From: a virus
Reading direction: 5' to 3' (one strand)
DNA: 26,767 nucleotides
IMG/VR virus record: IMGVR_UViG_3300017958_000050
Span: 1 to 26,767 of that record
In this document: positions 9,701-18,700 of the stretch, one piece after another
How positions within the stretch are numbered: the first letter of the stretch is position 1
Layout of the letters: every line of letters begins with the position of its first letter
Notes under the pieces: generated by a model
What the model was told of the DNA's origin: nothing
Seen by the model: only the letters and a program-made list of their open reading frames with translations
The model's database searches: none
Program-made: the position numbers and the translations under genes

Positions 9701-12700
9701 CTTCTCCGTAAATTTCTTGGACAAACTGATAATTTCCGTTAATGCGTCTGTAGATTGCTATGGCATTATTAGATGTACTGTCAGATCCCACAAGGCTTGC
9801 TGATACAGCAACAACACCACCGTTTGACGAAACGGAAAAATCTCTAGCAAACTTTAAGATGCCTGTTTCTAATCCATCGCTGTGAGGATCAAAAATTGAT
9901 TCAGCTGGTAGTTTTAAGGAAGCACTACTTGGTATAAATCCTAATCTCGAAATATTATCTGAATATTCGGTCCAATTTGAAAGTAAAAATTCTCCAGCTG
10001 CTAAATTTGTAACTGCCTGATATAGTGTATCATTAAAAATTACAAGTTCTCCAGCTGAGTAATCGCTAGTGTTATCGAACTCTCCTCTATAATTTCTATC
10101 TTTTCCAATTTCCCAATCGTATTCAAATACTCCATCAGAACCTTTCTTGATAATATAAATTTTACCGTTATTGTTTACAGTTTCATTTCCTTCTTCAGCA
10201 ACAAACAATGAATACAAATTATTGTTTTTTGCAAATTTTAATTTATATCCTAGTTTTCTTTCTGATCCTCTGTCTGGAAGTGTAAAATAATTTATCAACT
10301 GATATTCGCCGAGCGGCGCTTTTTCATAGATAGAAAATAATCCTTCGTTAGTAAATGTACTATCTACCCCAAACTCACTAGCCGGCAAATTAAAAATTTG
10401 ATTCCATTCGTTGTTTCTACTATCAGGATAACTAGGAACCCTAGGTACACCAAGTATATTTTCTTCTTCATAGAACCAATATTCTATATCTCTTTGTTGT
10501 GGCTCTAGATCCAATGTGTTAGTTGTCGCGTCGAAGTCGTTTCCTGTACTTAAATCTGTACCCACACCAGTTGAAGTAACACCTTCAGAAATTAAAAATA
10601 ATTTTCCTACTTCAGCTGATCCTAACGAAGTTTCTAACACTTCTCCCATTGTTCTGCTAGGAGACCCCACTCTTTCAATTGCTGCTGTTTCTCCGAATCT
10701 GCTACCTGAAAGCCAATTTCCTGTTACATTAGATACATATAGTCTAACATTATTGAATTGACGTTGGTAGAACATTACTTCAGCAGTTGCTCCTGTTACT
10801 AAGTCTCTAACAGTACTATAAAGACCTGGACCTCTAGTAATTAAATTGCCGTCTTGATCAAATTCGTACTTAGGTGTTGGTTCAATTGGATCTCCTAAGT
10901 TGCCATCCGGCTCTAGATCTACTGTTTGGAATTCTGTAAACTCCATGTCAATATATCCGTCCCATTCTTCAACAATAGTATGTGTGTTGTTGAGTAGTTC
11001 AGATGATAAACCAGTACCAGTTAAATCTATGCTACCTAAGGTGTCGACATAAAATTTAAATTGATCTCCAGCATTTAGATTATTAGATAATTCAATAGGG
11101 GTACGTACTACCCACCAAGGTGAAGGTCGTTCTTCTATAGTAGTGTCAAATATACCAGTATAGGATAAATGAGTTAAGAAACTTACACGATCATTTTCGT
11201 TTACGTAAGTTATCTCTTGAATGTTATCTTGTATATTATAGTAATAGTAAGGTATCGTTCTGCCATCTGGTGTAGCAGGATCACCGTCATCGCCGCGTAA
11301 ATTTAGTACATCTCTAAATATTAATCCGCGCCCAGTATCAGTAGAATTACTTGAATTTACAAGATATGAGGTTGTATTAATTAACCAGTATCCGCCCAGA
11401 ACATCAATATTATTAAAGTTATCTTCTGCATAGGTACCTATAAGAACATCTTCATCTAAAAATATATCATCAGTTTGTAAAAATATACCATTTGTTTCGC
11501 TAAGGTATATTACAGCTTCTCTAGTTGCAACATCATTATAAAGATATTCTACTTTGCCACTTGCTGTTGCAGTTTTAATTATATCTCCAATTTCTGGAAG
11601 CACTGTGTAATTTTCAACATTAAAAACATGATCAATTTTCTTTTGAATGATGTGATTACCTGTTAAAGTGCTAGTGGTTATTGCTGGAGAATAAATTCCT
11701 AGGAAAGGTTCTACAGATGTCACAGGATTAGCTAAATTTGCAACACTATAATTATTCCATTTTAAAACTATAGTGTCTCCTATTTCTGTACCTTCGTATT
11801 GATCTTTTGGTGCTCGTATAAGCAGATGATCTATAGAAGTTCCATTGAATCTATTATTTCCTGCAAGAAGTAATTTTATATCTGTGCTATCTGACTGTTC
11901 TGCTATAAAACTATAAGCATCAAAACTTGTGTAAAGTATATTGTCTTCAGAACCTAAAACTTGTTTTCTTGCTTGCCACAAACTTTCGTTATAAGATACT
12001 ATTTGATTTTTTTCGTAATCAATGTTAGGATCAAACTCGCCTCTATATCTTGTAAGTACTCGACTTGCGTTAGGGGAGCCGACTGCTAAATATTTTCCAT
12101 CGCCAGAAACTGCAACACTGGCTCCAAATCTAGTAGGTTCTGTAATATCAGCTAAAATATTAGTATCTGGTGCAATAGTTTGCAAAAGTCTGTAATTTCC
12201 GCTTTCGTTTCCTCTAGTATAAACATTAACAACTCCGCCTTTGTTAGTTACTATAAAGAATTTTAAATCGCTGCCAGTTCCGCCAATATCGGTTACATTA
12301 ATGCTTACTTCTTCGCCGCCTGTATATCCAACTCCTGGATTGGTTACAGATATTGTTGCATTACCTAATCCGTCAATTACTACAGTAAATCGAGCTCCTG
12401 TTCCTGTGCCAGTATAATTAAATAACTCTAAATCAGTATATGTTCCTGGAGTTCTATTCGCATCGTAGCCAGAATTTTGAGATATTCTTACATCGTCTAC
12501 TGCACCTTGAGCAAAATAGTCAGGTGAACCTATAGCTAGAATTGTGTTATTGTCATTAACTGACATTGCTGATCCAAAGTAATCTCTTGTGGAATCAGTA
12601 TTACCTTGAGGATTTTCTATTAAATTATGTACGTCATATACTTTGGTATTTTTATAAACACTCCAATTGTCAGAGCCGTCATTGTCTATCCATGCAATAT

Positions 12701-15700
12701 CAAAATTTTCTAAAGACTTTTGCGCATACTCATTTAGTTCAATAAAATTACTAAATCTTACTGTATCAAATGTTGTTAGAATTCCATTGCCGTTTTCAAC
12801 AGGATTAATAAATGCGTTCGGCTTTGGTAAAATTAATGTATTCGCGCCGACGGACTGAACAACATGGTACCCTTCGAGATTTTCAATATCTAATATACCG
12901 ATAATATCTCCCGGCTTAATAGCATTGTTAACTGCTTTTGCTAGGGTTAGTTCTACTGTGTTACCTGTATCAACAGTTACCGTTGCAGTCGTAACAAAAT
13001 TGTCAATTGACGTAGATTTAAATACAGTCCAAGAGTCGCCTTCTTGAGCTATCCATGCATATTCTCCACTTGGTATTACTCCTGTTGATGTGATAAAACT
13101 TTTTTGTACAAACGAATAATCTACATCATCAGGATTAACATAACCTGCTGTTTTAATTTGTTCCGTAAAAGTGCTAGCTTTAGTAGGAAAAGGCGAGTGA
13201 TCGTAGTTTTCTGGTGCTAGGTAAACTTCGTAAGGTTTTATTCTATAAATATCATCTCTAGTGTTTGACGGTATAGATTGTACTAACTCTACCGGTTGAG
13301 GAGATAATTTAAACTTGCTTTCATCTAAAATATATTCAATTTCGTCAAATCCGTCTGCTGCTCCGTACTGTCCTAAACGTATTGCCCATTCTTCGTAAAA
13401 ATCTAAACTTTCTTTATCAGCACTAGCTAGAGCATCAAATAATTTAGACAAAGAATTTTGTGTTCCTTTATCTTGAATAAATCCTTGATAAAATTTATAC
13501 TGACTAACATCATCATTTATTATATTTGCTAGATACTGGCGTTTTTGATAACCTATAAGATGTTGAGCTAGTTTTTGTTGTTCTGTATCAAAATTGTCTG
13601 TGTCAAGGTCATAAAAATCTGCAAACTGCGATGCCTTATAATCCAAATTTGTAAGCAATGTAGCTTCTGGTTTTTCTGACAAACGCACCCATTCTTTTGA
13701 ATTAAAAGTTGCTGAGCCTTCTACTACAGTATTTGCGCTATAGAAAAACTCTTTGTATTTTACGATCTGCCCTAATTGATAATCTGTATAAGGCAGCCAT
13801 TCAGTAGTTTCTGCTGCATCATATATAAATCCAGGAACACTTAAACTTCCTTGCCAGTTGTCTGATCGATATCCGACTACTTTAATTCTTTCTTGTCTAT
13901 ATCCAGGAGCTAAGTCATAAATTACATCATTAAAAACTGTGGTGTTATCTAAAAGAACAACGTGTTCAGTTTGTACAAGATTAAGTCTTATATTATACAA
14001 TCCGCTGTTAGTATTTTTCAATGATATTTCGCACTTGTTGCCGTCTCTAAAAACATCAACAAACTCTGGATCTATTTTATTAGCATCTGCTCTTAAAATA
14101 GAATAAGGATAAAATGTGCTGAATAGGTCATCTACAACTGCATATTCAGTTTCAAATTTTATTCTATTTGCACCGGGACTTATAGTTAAAATAGAGCCGT
14201 CTTGCCAGTTTTGTGTAGTCCAAAATAAAAATTCTTTTATACTTTGCTGGAAATTTTGAATTGCTCGTTGGTCATTGTCGTAATATTCAAATTTGAATCC
14301 GATACTGTCTAGATAAACTCCGTAACCTAGTAGAAAATCAACCACTTCTTGTAAGTCGCGCAATACTGTTCCATATGGTAGTTGACTAATTTCAGTTTCA
14401 AAATTTTTCCTAATAAAAGCAGTTGCACCTCCTTGAATAGGTAGTTGTGATATAATTTCGAAGTTATTATTATCAAATACATTTGTTGATCTATGAGAAT
14501 TTATTGTTCTATAGAATGTATTTTCGTATCTAATATTTTGACCTTTAAGATATTGTTGTCCGGTTGCCCAGTCTAGGAAAGGCTCAGAAATTCCTCCGAT
14601 TGTAATTGCTCTGTCGCTTGTTTTTTCTATAGCAGGGTAATACGAAAACACTGGATTTAAAGAATCATAACCTCTTACAGAATATCCAGAAGGTGCCTTT
14701 TCTACTATTACGCCGGAGTAATTTACAGTTTGTACAGCACTACTTTTATTTAAAAATATTTTATAATTTTCTTGCGGCACAAATACATTGCTTTGATTAG
14801 TAGGAGATCTACTATCTAATAACAATTGAAATTTTTGTTTTTCGGTAAAGCCGCCTAATTTGTAGGAAAGCTGATTGTTAATAGCTTTTAAATCATTTTT
14901 ATATTTTTGGTAACTGATAGTAATGTCGCTAGCCAAATAATTTGACATATAATTAACCAAACCACTTGTTAATACTCTTGACGTATCTTGAATTGAGTTT
15001 GGAAAAACTATATTCTTTATGTCTATCGGTTTTTGGCTTTCTCTATAAACTATTTGTCCTGCTAAATTTCTATACAATCTAGATAAATCAAATCCAACAC
15101 CAATTGTCTCAGCAGGCTTATTTAAAGAAAATGCTGTTAACAGAGCAAATGGATATTCTGAACTTCTACGCCAGGCTGTTTCAACTGGAGCTTCATCGCC
15201 GTACGCAAATTGTGTTCTTGCAAGAACAGGAACATGGCCCTGTGCTAAATTTGATTCTAAGGGGCTAATTAATTGTCCAGCAGCGTTGACTGGAATATGA
15301 TTCATAAGACTTGGACGTTTATACTCGTCTAGTATTTTTATAGGCGCATTTGGTTGTCTTACAACTCCATTTTGCAAATCTTCCCATAACACAAAATTGT
15401 CTCTAGTATAAGGAGCCGGCCCGTACTGTTCTTCCCACCATTCGGGTTTGATTGTAAATCCTAACATTTCCCAAGGGTGTGTGTGAGGACGATCTGTGTC
15501 ATACGCCTGTCTGTACACTGATCTCCAGAATCCTTTAAGTGGCTTGTTATTTGGGGATTCGGTGAAACTATAATTAAATGTAAATGTGTTAGCACTGTTA
15601 AACCACGTAGAGTTATCCGAGTAGTCAGGATTTCCTGCTACTGATAACCATTGAGTAAAATCACTAATCATCGAAGCATCAATATCTTTTTTAGCAATTC

Positions 15701-18700
15701 CAGTTTCTCTAAAAATACCTTTTTGCAATTTATGAATATCAAAAATATCTTTTCTATATTCTTGTTTTAGATTATTGAATATTCTTTTTTCTAATTCTAA
15801 TATTAAATCATCTCTAAAATCATCATAGGCTTTTGTTATGCTGCCGTCGTGACCCTGTATGACCTTTGTAGGTTCCAAATACGTATCGTCAATATATATT
15901 TCTGGTCGATATTTAGGATAAAATCCTAACTTTGTTGGTGTTGGCGGAATAAAACATCCGTCGGATGTTTCATATTGATACAGTTCAATGACATCTCCGT
16001 TTTGTTTTGTTGCAGTAATAATACAAAACCCTTCTTCATTAAATGTATAATCTCTGCCAAAAATTAGTTGTGTTCCGTTTAAATATACACCTACTGCTTT
16101 TGACGATAGTGTATCTAAAAGAAATGGTTGACTAAGAGCAAAAAACACATTACCAGGATCTTCCACTTCAAAAATTGTGCGTTTGGCTGCTGTGTATGCT
16201 AGCATATCACTAAAGTAAAATGGGGATTCTTTTGTTTTATCTTTGTTTACTTCTTTTAAGATTCTATCAACGTGTTCTTTTACTGGTCCGTCATAACCTA
16301 ATGTATAAGCAACTTGTAAAAATTGACGCTTAAATTTTGCGTATTCTGATCGAGCATATTTTATAGCTTTTATTAAATTTGCTTCAGTGTTAGTTGTATG
16401 ATAAATTGCTAAATTTAACGGATGCGAATGCTTTAAAAACTTTGTTCCGAAAGGATTTAAATTTCCTAAATCTCGCAAATTACTAGGACCTGGATATATT
16501 CCTTCAAAATTATTTAATTCTTCGATCATAGAATCTACATGATCATTTACTTCACCTAAAGTAAATGTAGACAGATTTTCATTTTGTGGATTGCGCTCTA
16601 AGTTATAGGGTATTTCATAATAACCTTCACTTGTTTTATCTGCATCTGCTCTTGTTTTTAAAAGAACAACATCATTAACTAAAAGGGGATTATTAAAACG
16701 CACAAATACTTCATCAAGTGCTGTTGTTTCTCTAACATAGTCAACATTTTCTTTTTGCAATTCGTTGTTTACGTAAACCCTCAACCATAAATTATCTATT
16801 GTATTAGGTTTACTATAAACGTCGATTTTGAATTTATCTAAATTATTGTTGTCAACAACGTATTGTCTTAATATACTTTGTTTGCTGTGAAACTTAGGTT
16901 TTGACCAACCATTTACATAGGTAAAAGTATCTAAAGAATCGTACTTACGTAAAAAACCAATGTCGGTATTTTTTGTTTCTGTGACATTATCAATTTGGTA
17001 CTCCATTGATTCTGTAAGCAAATTAAATTCAAAAACAATATCCCCAGAATTTTGTATACTTCTGTATGATAATGGAAATCCTAGTTCAGGATCATTTGCA
17101 CCTGTTCCTATTTTATAACTAAAAATTTTATTACCAAAAAATGTACTGCCATCGTATACGGTTTGATCTGAATACGGATTGCCTTCTTCGTCGTATATTT
17201 CAAATAATGGTTGCTGATTTACTTTTGTCTTTTCTTGACCAGCTGCCCAAGTGCCTCCAGTATAATGCCAAATTTTACCAGAATTTTTTGCCCCTTGTTT
17301 GACTAGTATGGTTTCTCCAACAACAGGATCTGTATCATCGGTTTCTCTTAATGCTATTTGTCTTATATTATTATGAGTAATAAATTCAACTTGATATATT
17401 TTATTTTTTACTCTGATGTCTGTGTCGGCCGTAAATAATATTCTCATTCCGTCAGTGATATCTACAGTATCAATATTATATCCGGTGCTGCCTTCAATAT
17501 CAGAAAATACGTCTCTTGTAAATGTATCTATTAAATCTACATCAATTTTTGATTCGCTACCAAAATTGAAAAGTTTTAATCCTGCATTAAATTCTATAAT
17601 AGGTCTTTTTGCTCTAGTATCTTGATCTAATGACAAATCTGTATTATTAATTTCAGCAGTTTTTTCAATAACACTTTTATGAAACCATCTATTATATCTT
17701 GTCCATGCATTTAAATCTTTACTAGCACGATTGATTGTGATATAGTCCTTACTGCCTGCATATGAATTAGCGTTAGCAAAAGGTAGTTTATCAAACTCGT
17801 TAGAATCAAATGGTACTGGTATATCATCAGAGTATACAGAAGGAATAATCAATGTTTGCTGATCAATAAATTTTATTTTTTCTCCTACGCCTTCAACATA
17901 CCACTCAGACTCGGCATATTTTGCAGGAGTAACTGTTCCTCTAAATTTAACTTTCATGCCGTTGCTTAACTCGAAACCTGCTTCTGTTTTATAAGATTTT
18001 TTTCCGATTATTTCATCAACATCTATAAATGTAGCATCAACTAAATCATATACTTTTATTAAACCACTAGTGTCTATATTTGTGCTACTAACATAATATA
18101 ATACATCTGGTGCATTTAAAGGTACAGTAAATTCAATATATCCGTTTTCAACAAACTCTACTTCTTGAGTGTTGTCATCTTCTAATTCTTCTATTTTTGT
18201 TTGTCCGTCACTATAAATCGCAGTAAATTCACCATTGTCATTTAACTTCCTACTAGTTGCAAATGCTATAGGAAATCCGGGGGTATCAATATCAAATCTA
18301 TAAGTTACTCCTCTATACAAAGTTAGTGACGGATTCTGCGTTAGGCCTGGAGGTGAAAATTTATAAACTGTATTATCGTTATTTTCCTCTATGCTTACAG
18401 AATAGGTGCTTTCTATGTCTCTAGTTTGCCCGAAAACATCGACACTATCTGGCCCTGTTGGTAACCAAAAATACTCTCGATAATTTACAAATTTATCCCA
18501 ATCAATATTAGGATTCCATGCGTAGTATTCGCCAGCATTTAGTCTGCTATGATCTTTTACAGATCCTCCAAAACTATCGAGTTGGTTTATATAGTCATTA
18601 TAATCTTTGAAGAATGTTACGTTATCTAAACTGTCTTTTATAACTACAGACGGCTCTAACTGATAGTTTTCTCTATTTGTACTAAAGTCAGGTATATAAT

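Larger units (their letters stand above)
9080..12600 (-). other. FG-GAP-like beta-propeller region of the giant protein, interrupted by inserted domains
   Basis: Residues about 2105-3280. Recurring blade signatures are FGSAMSVNDNNTILAIGSP, FGASVAVSGDGKYLAVGSP, FGISIDLSDDGNYLAIGEN and FGSKVAFDGQVLAVTG, with partner strands such as VVNVYTRG, GLFSIYEK, GKIYIIKK, GKVYIYQL and GVVYMFENING. This is the FG-GAP (integrin-alpha-like) pattern, in which Asp-rich loops (VSGDGKY, LSDDGNY) could bind calcium. Blade 1 is split by a GxGY module (about 2157-2225). Blade 2 is split by about 565 residues between the strand ending AVGSPN (about 2283) and the next recognisable partner strand, GLFSIYEK (about 2856). 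About six or seven blades can be counted, consistent with one closed propeller. The propeller call is based on motifs only. Confidence 0.65.
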
